Below the pieces are notes generated by a model. It worked only from the letters and a program-made list of their open reading frames with translations. It searched no databases and had not been told where the DNA came from. From the NCBI RefSeq assembly GCF_001186155.3, contig NZ_CP016540.2, positions 186,001 to 250,000 of the forward strand: a stretch of 64,000 bases of DNA, given 5' to 3'. Source of the stretch: Planococcus versutus. Its GTDB lineage: Bacteria; Bacillota; Bacilli; Bacillales_A; Planococcaceae. The translations under genes and the position numbers were made by a program. Positions 41,408-50,291 of the stretch are shown piece by piece (the stretch's first letter is position 1; every line of letters begins with the position of its first letter).

Positions 41408-42384
41408 GTCCATTCCTCCTGTTTTAAGTGAATTGCGGCTTTTACTTGCCGAATGTATTGTTCTTGTTCAACCAAGCGCTGTTGCGCATCTTGCAGAGAA
41501 ATCTCTTTGAAACGTAGATGCTGTCCTTGTTTCAACTGGCTAACGAGCGGTAAATCAACAGAGATAATCTGTCCGATTTTTGGATAGCCACCTGTTGTTT
41601 GGCGATCTGCTAACAAAACAATCGGGTTGCCATCCGCTGGAACTTGAATAGACCCAAATGCAACCGCCTCTGAAATCAATTCAGTGGGCATTTCTAAAGC
41701 CAGATGTGCACCTTCTAATCGGTAACCCATACGGTCAGAACTTGCTGAAACAGTAAAAGCTTCACTGAATATTCGTCTCTTGCTGTCTTCGGTGAATAAG
41801 TCGAATTGCTTTCCTTTGATCATACGAATTATGGGCTCTTCATAATAGCGAACGGGCGGAAGTAGCCATTCAAACTCATTTTCTGTATATTGATGCAGTG
41901 CTTTCGTTTGTAGTAGATTCATTTTACCAATGTGTACTTCATCGCCTTTTGTTAAAGCGCGTCCTTGAAAGCCGCCAATTCCAGCACGCAAATAAGTTGA
42001 ACGGCTCCCCATCAATTCAGGAACGTCAATGCCACCAGCAACTGCTAAATAACAACGTGTACCAATACGAGGCTCACCAAACGTCAAAGTACTTCCTTTT
42101 TTTACAGGAAGCATGCGCCACATTTTTATGTCGTTATCATCTAGTTGAGGACTTAAATCTCCACCACATAAAGCAATAACAGCGTCTTTAGTAAATTGAA
42201 TTGTTGGCCCGATTAAAGTGATTTCAAGCGTAGCAAGTCGTTCATCATTGCCAGTTAGTAAATTGGCTATGCGATGAGCAAAAGGATCCATGGCACCACT
42301 GACAATGACGCCGTATTTTTGAAAGCCTACTCTACCGAGGTCTTGAACAGATGTTTGTAAGCCGCTCTTAAGAATTTTCAGCAT
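41404..42384 (-). CDS. pxpC: 5-oxoprolinase subunit C (KipA/biotin-dependent carboxyltransferase family)
   Basis: PxpC (KipA) is the larger partner of PxpB, with an allophanate-hydrolase subunit 2 fold. The 326-residue protein has the N-terminal [35 protein letters not shown] motif and [10 protein letters not shown], then [15 protein letters not shown] near the C-terminus, as in the family. It overlaps pxpB by 17 bases and pxpA by four, showing tight translational coupling. Confidence 0.93.
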   Translation of the reverse strand: MLKILKSGLQTSVQDLGRVGFQKYGVIVSGAMDPFAHRIANLLTGNDERLATLEITLIGPTIQFTKDAVIALCGGDLSPQLDDNDIKMWRMLPVKKGSTLTFGEPRIGTRCYLAVAGGIDVPELMGSRSTYLRAGIGGFQGRALTKGDEVHIGKMNLLQTKALHQYTENEFEWLLPPVRYYEEPIIRMIKGKQFDLFTEDSKRRIFSEAFTVSASSDRMGYRLEGAHLALEMPTELISEAVAFGSIQVPADGNPIVLLADRQTTGGYPKIGQIISVDLPLVSQLKQGQHLRFKEISLQDAQQRLVEQEQYIRQVKAAIHLKQEEWT

Positions 42385-43066
42385 TCAAGTCATCCTCCCA
42401 TGCGTGATACTCTTCTTTGGAGATTTCCTTGAAAATAACTTTGTCACCTGCACGAAGCAGACTCGGAATATCTTTTTCAGGAAGAAACAGTCGCATCGGT
42501 GTTCTGCCAATCAATTGCCAGCCGCCAGGAGTTTCAATTGGATAAACGCCCGTTTGCATGCCAGCGATTCCTACCGTCCGCTCTGGAATGCGAAGACGCG
42601 GCGAATCGCGTCGTGGCGCTGCTATTTTTTTAGACATGCCTCCGATAAAAGGAAATCCAGGAGCAAAACCAATCATATGTACCGAGTAATTGCCAGATGT
42701 ATGAATATCAATAACTTCGCGTGGAGTCAATTGATTGTGTTGTGCCACGAATTCCAAGTCAGGTCCCAAGTCACCCCCGTAGCAAACAGGAATTTCAATG
42801 GTTCTTGATTCGATAGGAAGACTTTCTGTCAATTGAGTCAGCAGTTCTTTTAATGCTATTTTCACATCATCGTATTTTGCCAGACAAGGATTGTAAAAGA
42901 CTGCTACCGTTACAAAGGCAGGAATGAATTCAATCATCCATTCCGGTTGACGGCTTTCTAGTAAAGCAGCTACTTTTCTTACGTGTTGCTCTGTTTGGTC
43001 ATTGATTTCATCGCCAAGTTCAATAACGATTGCTCGATCTCCAAGTGGTGAGAAAAGAGTATTCAC
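42368..43066 (-). CDS. pxpB: 5-oxoprolinase subunit B (KipI family)
   Basis: PxpB (KipI in B. subtilis, where it also inhibits the sporulation kinase KinA) has the allophanate-hydrolase subunit 1 fold. The 232-residue protein contains GDRAIVIELGDEI, the HTSGNYSVHMIGFAPGFPFIGGM signature and PRRDSPRLRIPERTVGIAGMQTGVYPIETPGGWQLIGRTP. The start is GTG 43066 behind GAGGAG. It heads the operon, just downstream of the five-repeat array at 43123-43217. Confidence 0.93.
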   Translation of the reverse strand: MNTLFSPLGDRAIVIELGDEINDQTEQHVRKVAALLESRQPEWMIEFIPAFVTVAVFYNPCLAKYDDVKIALKELLTQLTESLPIESRTIEIPVCYGGDLGPDLEFVAQHNQLTPREVIDIHTSGNYSVHMIGFAPGFPFIGGMSKKIAAPRRDSPRLRIPERTVGIAGMQTGVYPIETPGGWQLIGRTPMRLFLPEKDIPSLLRAGDKVIFKEISKEEYHAWEDDLNAENS

Positions 43067-43108
43067 TTACATCTCCTCATTTCCTGATTATTCTTACTAG
43101 TTTATTCT

Positions 43109-43137
43109 AGTATATGGGAGGTTGGACAGTATTTGAA
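43109..43137 (-). promoter_or_regulatory. Putative promoter of pxpB-pxpC-pxpA
   Basis: Reading the minus strand, TTCAAA (43137-43132), a 17-base spacer and TATACT (43114-43109) form a reasonable sigma-A promoter about 45 bases before the pxpB start. The first unit of the repeat array lies in the spacer. Confidence 0.55.
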
Positions 43138-43217
43138 CACTTTTGGATGGTATTTTCTTTATTTGGACAGTATTTCGAGTGAAATGGACAGTATTTGAGC
43201 AAATACGGATAGTATAT
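43123..43217. repeat. Five-unit phased repeat array upstream of pxpB
   Basis: Five copies of a 12-base unit, consensus TGGACAGTATTT, begin at 43123, 43144, 43164, 43185 and 43206. Copies 1, 3 and 4 are exact; copy 2 is TGGATGGTATTT and copy 5 CGGATAGTATAT. Spacing is 21, 20, 21 and 21 bases, about two helical turns, so all units face the same side of the helix. The spacers between units are dissimilar. Confidence 0.9.
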
Positions 43218-43260
43218 CCAAAAAAAGGATAATAACAGCTTCTATTACCAATGAAACAAT

Positions 43261-43290
43261 AAAAAAGCCGCTCAAACGAGAGCGGCTTTT
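43261..43290 (-). terminator. Terminator of the binding-protein gene at 43296
   Basis: On the minus strand AAAAGCCGCTC and GAGCGGCTTTT form a strong stem ending in TTTTTT, six bases after the stop codon. Confidence 0.88.
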
Positions 43291-43295
43291 ATCCT

Positions 43296-44150
43296 TTATT
43301 CTTCAATATCCACTTTTTGAGTTGCATCGGCACCGTTGAAAAACTCAGCAGAAATTTCAGCGATGGTGCCATCTTCAAGCATTTCGTCAATGACACGGTT
43401 TACATTGTCAGCTAGTTCTTTATTGTCTTTGTTCATCACAACGCCAACTTCGGACGGGCTGTATTTCAAGTCTGGATGGATTACGATATCCAGCTCTGGA
43501 AATGCAGCAATTGCTAAAGTTTGTAAGTAATAGTCATTTAAAATAACGTCTGTACGGCCAATGGAAACATCGCGTAAGTATGTTTCATTTGTAGCATTAT
43601 CGTAAACTACTTCTTCAGCGCCATATTCACGAGCAGTTTCCATATAAACAGAAGTCGAAGCACCGGCAGCTTTTTTGCCTTTTAGATCTTCCAAGGTCTT
43701 GATGCCTGACAAATCCCCTGAACGAACAATCGCTGTTCCGTATGAGTATTTAAATGGAGTAGAAAAGATGAAATTCTCAGCGCGGTCTTTTGTGATTTCA
43801 ATGTCGTTTGCAGCAATGTCAACTTGCCCCGTTTGGACAGATGTGAGCATTTCGTCGAAACCAAGCTCTGTAAATTCAATTGCCAATTCTAAGCGCTCGC
43901 CAATTTCACGAACTACTTCTACTTCAAAGCCAGTCAAGTCGTCTGATCCTTCATCGCGATACGATGTAGGAAATAATGTCCCTGATGTAGCGACAGTTAA
44001 ACTTCCAGCTTCTTGGATATCATCCCAAGCGGTCGTTTTTTCTTCAGTTGCTGCATCTTCATCATTTCCACATGCACTTAAAAGCGATACGATCATTAAA
44101 CCAGCGACTATGGATCCTTTTTTACTCCAAAACAATTTTTTCAATTGCAA
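43296..44150 (-). CDS. Orphan amino-acid ABC transporter substrate-binding lipoprotein
   Basis: Solute-binding protein family 3, 284 residues, with lipobox LSAC (cysteine near residue 27), then VATSGTLFPTSYRDEGSDDLTGFEVEVVREIGERL, DIAANDIEITKDRAENFIFSTPF and LEDLKGKK. It resembles cystine/sulfur amino-acid binding proteins of the TcyJ/TcyK kind, but the substrate is not shown. GGGGGAATT precedes the start. No permease or ATPase is adjacent, and it has its own terminator, so it must work with a transporter encoded elsewhere or act as a sensor. Confidence 0.85.
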   Translation of the reverse strand: MQLKKLFWSKKGSIVAGLMIVSLLSACGNDEDAATEEKTTAWDDIQEAGSLTVATSGTLFPTSYRDEGSDDLTGFEVEVVREIGERLELAIEFTELGFDEMLTSVQTGQVDIAANDIEITKDRAENFIFSTPFKYSYGTAIVRSGDLSGIKTLEDLKGKKAAGASTSVYMETAREYGAEEVVYDNATNETYLRDVSIGRTDVILNDYYLQTLAIAAFPELDIVIHPDLKYSPSEVGVVMNKDNKELADNVNRVIDEMLEDGTIAEISAEFFNGADATQKVDIEE

Positions 44151-44279
44151 TTCCCCCTAGTATTTTATGCCATTTAAAACATAGCATTATTAGAGCAGAA
44201 GAACAATGATTTAATTGGTAAATAAAGAGAATTAAATCAAAAAGGAAATTTGAGATATCTGAAAATTATATCAATTAGA

Positions 44280-44329
44280 TTGACCAGTGTGGTCAACAGG
44301 CATATTCTAAAATAGACCATACTGGTCAA
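44280..44329. promoter_or_regulatory. Promoter with two TetR-type operators
   Basis: TTGACCAGTGTGGTCAA (44280-44296) is a perfect palindrome around a 3-base centre, and TAGACCATACTGGTCAA (44313-44329) is a close second copy, 33 bases centre to centre (about three helical turns). The first overlaps a -35 TTGACC (44280-44285), and TATTCT at 44303-44308 is the -10 after 17 bases. This is a classic self-repressing TetR arrangement. Confidence 0.8.
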
Positions 44330-44352
44330 CGAAGCAGGAAGAAGGAAAGCCT

Positions 44353-44807
44353 ATGAAGAAATTCAAAAACCTCAATTCTGAAAAACAACAAAAATACTCA
44401 ATTCAGCATTAAGCGAGTTTGCTGAATACGGCTATGAGCAAGCATCCACTAATCGTATCGCAAAACTGGAAAATGAGCATATCTTCAATTTTATGGAGAC
44501 AATGTTATTATCAAAAGAGCTCGAGTTGCCGTTACATTTAGAAATGCGATTTGAACAATTGCACCAGCAAGGATATGTCTTGATGCATAAAGAGATCTGT
44601 AAGTCTCTAGTTAGAAATGATCTTGACATTGAAAAAGTATTTAATTTAATTCGGTGGGGAATTGACGGCTAACAGCAAGATCTTTTGCGCAAACTACACG
44701 ACCAAAAAATGAGTAAACTGAATTTTGAGCCGTATTGGGACGAGTTTTACGACTATCTTGATACTTTACAAAAAAGCTTTTATATCAGTAAGGAGAGAGA
44801 CTCATGA
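44353..44807 (+). pseudogene. Decayed TetR-family regulator
   Basis: Translation from ATG 44353 gives 19 codons before a stop. Shifting frame at an A-run near 44390 restores ILNSALSEFAEYGYEQASTNRIA, the start of a TetR DNA-binding domain, but the sequence then jumps to the ligand-binding half, so the recognition helix (normally GISKGLLFHYF-like) is deleted. An in-frame TAA at 44670 interrupts the rest, after which the frame continues (EPYWDEFYDYLDTLQKSFY) to a TGA overlapping the exporter start by four bases. Three separate lesions argue for a true pseudogene, not a sequencing slip. Confidence 0.85.
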
Positions 44808-45715
44808 CCGTATTAAAAACAACAAATTTAACAAAGACATTCGGTGAGTTTACAGCATTGGATGGCGTCAATATTGAAGTGAAAAAAGGCGAAGTGTATG
44901 GGTTTATCGGACCCAACGGCTCTGGAAAATCAACCACTTTGCGTGTGTTACTCGGTATTTTGAAAGCTACGGGAGGAAGTGCTGAAATTTTCGGCAAAGA
45001 TTCTTGGAAAGAAGCTGTAGAAATCCATAAACGTGTTGCTTATGTTCCAGGCGACGTCAACTTATGGCCTAACTTAACAGGTGGAGAAGTTATCGATTTA
45101 TTCGTTAACTTGCGTGGGGGCACTAGTCTAGAACGACGTGAAGAGTTGATTCAGAAATTTGATTTGGATCCGACTAAAAAATGCCGTACCTATTCAAAAG
45201 GCAATCGTCAAAAAGTAGCTTTAATCGCGGCTTTTTCTTCGGATGTTGATTTGTATATCTTAGATGAACCTACATCAGGGCTAGATCCTTTAATGGAACG
45301 AGTTTTCCAAGAATACGTTTTAGAAGCGAAACAACAAGGCAAAAGTATTTTATTGTCTAGTCATATCTTATCTGAAGTGGAAAAGCTCTGTGACAAAGTG
45401 GCGATTATTCGTGAAGGGAAAATCATTGAAACAGGAAGCTTACAAGAACTTCGTCATTTGACAGGAATAGTAATGTTGGTCGAAACAAAAGAACCCATTA
45501 CTGATCTGGCAGCGCTCAACGGGGTTAGCGGCATTCAACAAAAAGGCAACGGATGGTCTTTTCAAGTAGAAACAAAAGAAGTAGATCGAGTGATTCGTTA
45601 CCTTAGTCAATTTGGTGTGACGCGTATCGAAAGTTCACCACCTACGTTAGAAGAATTGTTTATGCGCCATTACGAAGGAACCGACAAGATAGCAGGGGCG
45701 GGAGGCGAATTCTAA
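44804..45715 (+). CDS. ABC-2 type exporter ATP-binding protein
   Basis: ATPase of a two-component drug-type exporter. The 303-residue protein has Walker A GPNGSGKST (about 37-45), the Q-loop-like VAYVPGDVNLWPNLTGGEVIDLF, signature YSKGNRQKVALIAAF, and Walker B LYILDEPTSGLDPLMERVF. The signature departs from LSGGQ, as in the antibiotic-exporter group. AAGGAGAGAG precedes ATG 44804. It overlaps the degraded TetR gene and abuts the permease, indicating one operon behind the 44280 promoter. Confidence 0.92.
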   Translation: MTVLKTTNLTKTFGEFTALDGVNIEVKKGEVYGFIGPNGSGKSTTLRVLLGILKATGGSAEIFGKDSWKEAVEIHKRVAYVPGDVNLWPNLTGGEVIDLFVNLRGGTSLERREELIQKFDLDPTKKCRTYSKGNRQKVALIAAFSSDVDLYILDEPTSGLDPLMERVFQEYVLEAKQQGKSILLSSHILSEVEKLCDKVAIIREGKIIETGSLQELRHLTGIVMLVETKEPITDLAALNGVSGIQQKGNGWSFQVETKEVDRVIRYLSQFGVTRIESSPPTLEELFMRHYEGTDKIAGAGGEF

Positions 45716-47319
45716 TGAATAGGCATCTCTTCGACGGCACCGGAACATTGATGCGTTTTATGTTACGTCGCGATCGTCTGCGTCTGCCGATTTGGCTGTT
45801 ATCGTTTACTGCTGTTACAGCTATTATTGCGTTAACTTTTGTGGGATTGTATCAAAATGCAGAAGAAAGACAAGCCATGGCCCAGACGCTAGAAAACCCC
45901 GCTATGGTGGCCATGGTAGGTCCCGGCTATGGGATAACTAATTATACAGTGGGTGCTATGACGGCGCATGAAATGCTTTTGATAACGGCTGTAGTTGTTG
46001 GTCTGATGAGTATTTTGTTAGTTATCCGTCATACACGTACTGATGAAGAAGATGGTCGCATTGAAATGGTACGTTCTTTACCTGTCGGCCGCTTGGCAAA
46101 TGTGTCTTCAATCTTATTGCTATTGATTGGTGTTAACGTCGTTTTGGCTTTGCTTGTAGCGGGCTCATTAACCGTTCTTAGCATCGACAGCATCGATTTA
46201 AATGGATCGCTCATTTACGGTTCAGCCCTCGGTGCAAGTGGAATACTTTTTGCAGCAATTGCTGCTCTTTGTGCACAGCTTTTTTCAAATGCAAGAAGCG
46301 CACTGGGCTTGTCGATTGCAGTTTTGCTCTTGATGTATATCACACGCGCGGTTGGTGATGTTACAAATGAAACCATATCTTGGTTTTCACCACTTAGTTG
46401 GGTCTTGCGTTCAGAAGCTTTTGTGAATAATTACTGGTGGCCAATTTTATTGACATTAGCGGTAGCATTTTTGTTTATGGTACTTGCACTGTACCTCAAT
46501 GCCATTCGTGATTTAGACTCAGGGTTTTTTGCTTCTCGTGGGGGAAAAGAAGAAGCTTCAACATTATTGCTAAGTCCATTCGGTCTAGTTTTTCGACTTC
46601 AGCGAACGGGATTGATTTCTTGGGGAGTCGGTTTGTTGCTAATCGGTATTTCTTACGGCTCGATTCTTGGAGAGTTGGAATCTTTTTTTGACGAAATTGA
46701 ACTGATTCAACAACTGATTGTGAAAGTAGAAGGATTTTCGCTAGTCGAACAATTTATCCCCATGCTCATGTCGGTTATGGCCATTTTAGGTGCTATTCCG
46801 GCGCTCATGGCCATATTAAAATTAAAGACAGAAGAAAAAAATGATCGTCTTGAGCATATTTTGAGCCGCGCAGTTTCTCGAAATCATTTAATGGTCAGTT
46901 ATCTTGTCATGGCCATTTTATCAGGAGTCATCATGCTGTCTTTAGCATCGTTAGGTCTGGGTATAGCAGGAAATGCAGTAATGGAAGAGAAGTTTTCGAT
47001 GGGTATGTTATATGGTGCTGCGCTGGCTTATCTTCCGGCAATTTGTGTGATGATCGGGCTAACTGTTGTACTGCTAGGATGGACTCCTCGACTAACAAAT
47101 GGCATTTGGCTGTATTTAGCTTTTTCGTTTTTTGTTATTTACTTGGGTGGATTGTTTCAATTTCCGGACTGGGTAGAAAAACTAACACCATTCGGATTTG
47201 TTGCTAAGATGCCAATTGAAGAAATGAATTATATGAATGCAATAGTATTAATAGGAGTGGCTATGGTGTTCGTAGTCGTTGGAATGATTGGATTCAACCG
47301 CAGAGATATCGGAAAGTAA
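45715..47319 (+). CDS. ABC exporter permease, polyketide-antibiotic exporter type
   Basis: A 534-residue membrane protein with about 12 hydrophobic segments in two similar halves (each opening with an arginine-rich start and a helix pair). This duplicated layout fits the 'exporter of polyketide antibiotics' family (COG3559). Its start overlaps the ATPase stop by one base. Likely role: efflux of toxic hydrophobic compounds, formerly controlled by the adjacent TetR regulator. The substrate is unknown. Confidence 0.86.
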   Translation: MNRHLFDGTGTLMRFMLRRDRLRLPIWLLSFTAVTAIIALTFVGLYQNAEERQAMAQTLENPAMVAMVGPGYGITNYTVGAMTAHEMLLITAVVVGLMSILLVIRHTRTDEEDGRIEMVRSLPVGRLANVSSILLLLIGVNVVLALLVAGSLTVLSIDSIDLNGSLIYGSALGASGILFAAIAALCAQLFSNARSALGLSIAVLLLMYITRAVGDVTNETISWFSPLSWVLRSEAFVNNYWWPILLTLAVAFLFMVLALYLNAIRDLDSGFFASRGGKEEASTLLLSPFGLVFRLQRTGLISWGVGLLLIGISYGSILGELESFFDEIELIQQLIVKVEGFSLVEQFIPMLMSVMAILGAIPALMAILKLKTEEKNDRLEHILSRAVSRNHLMVSYLVMAILSGVIMLSLASLGLGIAGNAVMEEKFSMGMLYGAALAYLPAICVMIGLTVVLLGWTPRLTNGIWLYLAFSFFVIYLGGLFQFPDWVEKLTPFGFVAKMPIEEMNYMNAIVLIGVAMVFVVVGMIGFNRRDIGK

Positions 47320-47327
47320 AACGCTCG

Positions 47328-47366
47328 AAAGCCCACTCTTCTGAAAATAGAAGAATGGGCTTTTTT
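47328..47366. terminator. Bidirectional terminator between the exporter and lrgB
   Basis: AAAGCCCACTCTTCT (with small mismatches) pairs with AGAAGAATGGGCTTT around GAAAAT and runs into TTTTTT. It separates converging transcripts. Confidence 0.85.
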
Positions 47367-47368
47367 GT

Positions 47369-48061
47369 TTACAATAGTAATAACCATGCGATAACAGGAC
47401 CAAGCAAAGCACCAAATACTGCGCTTAATGTCATGGCAACAGAACCCATGGAAGCTTCTTGTTGACCATATTCGAATGCTTTTGCCGTGCCCATACCGTG
47501 TGCGGAAGTACCGAGACCAATACCTCGACCAATCGACGAATCTATGTGTAACCAGTTCAGCACAAATGGACCGAAAATATAACCAGTAAATCCGGCGACC
47601 ATGACAAATACCGCTGCTAACGAAGGAATTCCACCTAAGTTACTTGCGACTTGCATCGCGACAGGTGTCGTTAATGATTTCGGCAACACTGTCAAAATCA
47701 GTTGTTCTGAAAAATGGAATAGTTGCGTAAACAACACGCCGCTAGTCATTCCCACAGTAACACCTGCGAGAATGCCCGAAACAACAGGCACCAAGTTGCT
47801 AAAAAGCAATTCTCTTTGTTTATAGAGCGGTATTGCTAAAGCTACAACTGCGGGTCCCAACAAAGTACCAATCCAGCTACCTCCTGTCATATACGTATTA
47901 TAAGGAACATTAGCCAGCACCAAAATGAATGCAAGAATAGCTGTAGAAGCAAGTACTGGGTTTAATAAAGTTTTTCGGTAGCGTAAATAAACAAAATTGG
48001 TAACAAAATAAGTACTGACAGTTAAAAAAGCGAAAAAAGCAGCGATTAAGTTAAAGGTCAT
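47369..48061 (-). CDS. lrgB: LrgB/CidB family antiholin-like membrane protein
   Basis: LrgB-type proteins act with LrgA in murein hydrolase control and, in several Firmicutes, in pyruvate or overflow-metabolite traffic. The 230-residue protein has about six to eight hydrophobic segments and the conserved C-terminal block GRGIGLGTSAHGMGTAKAFEYGQQEASMGSVAMTLSAVFG. Its start shares one base with the lrgA stop (TAATG). CidB, YsbB and YwbG are alternative names in the same family; the exact subgroup is not resolvable here. Confidence 0.88.
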   Translation of the reverse strand: MTFNLIAAFFAFLTVSTYFVTNFVYLRYRKTLLNPVLASTAILAFILVLANVPYNTYMTGGSWIGTLLGPAVVALAIPLYKQRELLFSNLVPVVSGILAGVTVGMTSGVLFTQLFHFSEQLILTVLPKSLTTPVAMQVASNLGGIPSLAAVFVMVAGFTGYIFGPFVLNWLHIDSSIGRGIGLGTSAHGMGTAKAFEYGQQEASMGSVAMTLSAVFGALLGPVIAWLLLL

Positions 48062-48426
48062 TACTCCGATCGCTCCTTTCGTTCAGCGGCATACTGGCTT
48101 ACCCAGCCAGCTGAAGCCAGCGTCAGAAACGTACTAACCATGACGATGGGAAGAAGCAAAATGCCTTTTCCAGAAAATAATTCACCGTACTCAATTACAC
48201 CGACAGTTGCTGGTATAAAATAAAGCGGTAAAAAAGCCAATATAAAGTGAGCGCCAGATTCAATCCACTCCAAGCGGTAAATTTTTAGCATCAAAGCAGT
48301 AAAAAGTAAAAGAAAACCAATAATACTACCGGGTAATGGAATGTGAAGAAATTCCTGCAGCTTTTCACCCAACAGATAAAAACCGGTAATCGCAAGAAGG
48401 TGAAAGAAAGTGTAGATGATTTTCAA
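48061..48426 (-). CDS. lrgA: LrgA/CidA family holin-like membrane protein
   Basis: A 121-residue protein with four hydrophobic segments and the family motif PLPGSIIGFLLLF (about 30-42), followed by FLPLYFIPATVGVIEY. It is the first gene of the lrgA-lrgB pair. No LytTR or two-component regulator gene is adjacent, unlike the lytSR-lrgAB order in staphylococci. AAGGCGGTGC lies before the start. Confidence 0.87.
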   Translation of the reverse strand: MKIIYTFFHLLAITGFYLLGEKLQEFLHIPLPGSIIGFLLLFTALMLKIYRLEWIESGAHFILAFLPLYFIPATVGVIEYGELFSGKGILLLPIVMVSTFLTLASAGWVSQYAAERKERSE

Positions 48427-48906
48427 AAAAGAGCACCGCCTTTCGTTTGGTCGAGTAGTTCATGCCTATTCTTTCTGTAGTAAATTATTTTACAGCATTC
48501 CATGTGAAAAGCGAGAAGGGATTGTGTAACGTATAATTCAATAAAAACTAATCAAGAAAATTCGAAGAAATTTTTCTGTAAAAAATGCTCATTTGTTAAA
48601 TGAATAGAAGGTGAATAAAGAGTTAACTTATCAAGTCGCTAAACTTGCTTTAATTAGCGATAGGATATTATGTTTCGATTTTTTATGCATTTAAAAGCAT
48701 ATATAATATTTTAAGATAACAACTAGAAAACCGGAAATGACATAAAAGAGATGAATATTTTGAAAATTAGTAATGATAAGGCTTGCAATTCATACTCTGT
48801 ATTGTATTATTACTTTGTGCAATATATCGCAATTCGAAAAAATAAAATGTATTATACTGGAATAGATATAAAATCTTTATCGTTCTAATTTTAGGAGGAA
48901 CTTGTA
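48427..48906. other. Divergent regulatory region between lrgA and brnQ
   Basis: An AT-rich stretch of 480 bases with no gene. It contains the promoter of lrgA on the minus strand, the CodY-like box at 48754-48768 and promoter-like TATTATACT near 48851 upstream of brnQ. I see no T-box or other riboswitch fold. Confidence 0.55.
48754..48768. promoter_or_regulatory. CodY-like box upstream of brnQ
   Basis: AATATTTTGAAAATT matches the CodY consensus AATTTTCWGAAAATT at 13 of 15 positions. CodY represses branched-chain amino-acid transport genes when isoleucine, leucine, valine and GTP are plentiful, so the site fits the neighbouring gene. Confidence 0.6.
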
Positions 48907-50277
48907 ATGGATAGCAAATTATCTTTTAAGTCATACGCTGTAGTAGGAATGATGTTGTTTGCACTGTTTTTTGGAGCAGGTAACTTGATTTTTCCTGCAG
49001 AGCTTGGTCAATATGCAGGAACAAATGTGTGGATTGCTATTTTAGGATTTCTAATTACAGGCGTTGGATTGCCATTATTAGGTATTCTCGCAATCGGTTT
49101 TTCAAAAAGCAACGATCTGCAAGATTTATCAAGTCGTGTCCATCCATTATACGGTGTGATTTTCACAGCTGTACTGTATTTAACAATAGGTCCACTGTTT
49201 GCATTACCAAGAACGGGGGCAGTTTCTTATGAAGTGGGTATTGCTCCATTTGTTGGAGAAGCACATGCAGCAATCGGTTTACTTGTATTTTCAGTGGTTT
49301 TCTTTGGAATTTCACTAATCGTTTCACTAAATCCTACGAAAATAGTGGATAGTATTGGTAAAATTCTTTCGCCGGCTATTTTAGTTACACTAGGTGTATT
49401 ATTGGTGACTGCTATTGTAAAACCGATGGGCAAACAACAAGTTCCAGAGCCAGTTTATACAAGCGATGCTTTTTTTACAGGATTTACGGAAGGCTATAAT
49501 ACAATGGATGCACTCGCTTCATTGGTATTTGGAATTATCGTAATTTCAGCTGTTCGCAAGATGGGTGTAAATTCACCGAAAGGTGTCTTAACTGCAACGT
49601 TAAAAAGTGGTATAGTGGCTGCAACTTTACTAGCTATCGTTTATACAGGAATTGCTTATTTAGGATCCACAAGTACAGCCGCTTTAGGTCTTTTGGAAAC
49701 GGGAGGACCCGTATTGAGTGGTGCTTCTGATTATTATTTTGGAACATTAGGTGCAAGCTTGTTGGCAATGATCATTATTTTGGCTTGTTTAACCACAGCT
49801 ATCGGCTTAACGGTTGCCAATGCTGGGTTTTTCCATAAATTAACACCGAAAGTTAGTTATAAAACATATGTCTTTATTTTCTCTGCTTTTTCATTAGTCG
49901 TGACCAATGCGGGGCTTGCAAATATCATTACATATTCAATTCCGGTACTGATGTTCTTGTATCCACTAGCGATAGTGTTGATCTTGCTAGCATTTTTGTC
50001 ACCTTTGTTCAGACACGCTCAATTTGTCTACATATCCACAACTGTTGTGACATTTTTTGTTAGCGTAATTGATGGCTTAAAAGCATTAACTTCTTCATTA
50101 AACGTCGCTAATCCTCAATGGCTGCAGTCAATTATTGATTTTTACGCGAACTTACTGCCTCTTTACAGCAATGGATTAGGGTGGTTCTTGCCTGCGATCA
50201 TCGTTGTTGCCATTACGACAGTTATTGCGCGCAGTAAAAAAAATGTAACAGTTCAAGCGGTTCAAGATAACGGATAA
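48907..50277 (+). CDS. brnQ: Branched-chain amino-acid:cation symporter BrnQ
   Basis: A LIVCS-family secondary transporter importing leucine, isoleucine and valine with a cation. The 456-residue protein has about 12 membrane segments and opens with VVGMMLFALFFGAGNLIFPAELGQYAG, the BrnQ signature, followed by PRTGAVSYEVGI. TTAGGAGG precedes ATG 48907. It is a single-gene unit ending at the hairpin 50292-50335, with a CodY-like box upstream. Confidence 0.94.
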   Translation: MDSKLSFKSYAVVGMMLFALFFGAGNLIFPAELGQYAGTNVWIAILGFLITGVGLPLLGILAIGFSKSNDLQDLSSRVHPLYGVIFTAVLYLTIGPLFALPRTGAVSYEVGIAPFVGEAHAAIGLLVFSVVFFGISLIVSLNPTKIVDSIGKILSPAILVTLGVLLVTAIVKPMGKQQVPEPVYTSDAFFTGFTEGYNTMDALASLVFGIIVISAVRKMGVNSPKGVLTATLKSGIVAATLLAIVYTGIAYLGSTSTAALGLLETGGPVLSGASDYYFGTLGASLLAMIIILACLTTAIGLTVANAGFFHKLTPKVSYKTYVFIFSAFSLVVTNAGLANIITYSIPVLMFLYPLAIVLILLAFLSPLFRHAQFVYISTTVVTFFVSVIDGLKALTSSLNVANPQWLQSIIDFYANLLPLYSNGLGWFLPAIIVVAITTVIARSKKNVTVQAVQDNG

Positions 50278-50291
50278 AATCTATGCTAACT

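Noticed and set aside
43123..43217. CRISPR array
   Set aside because: Repeats are only 12 bases and spacers about 9 bases, far shorter than CRISPR units, and no cas genes are present.
44385..44400. Phase-variable poly-A tract switching the TetR gene
   Set aside because: The A-run alone could be phase-variable, but the internal deletion and the in-frame stop show the gene is dead regardless of frame.
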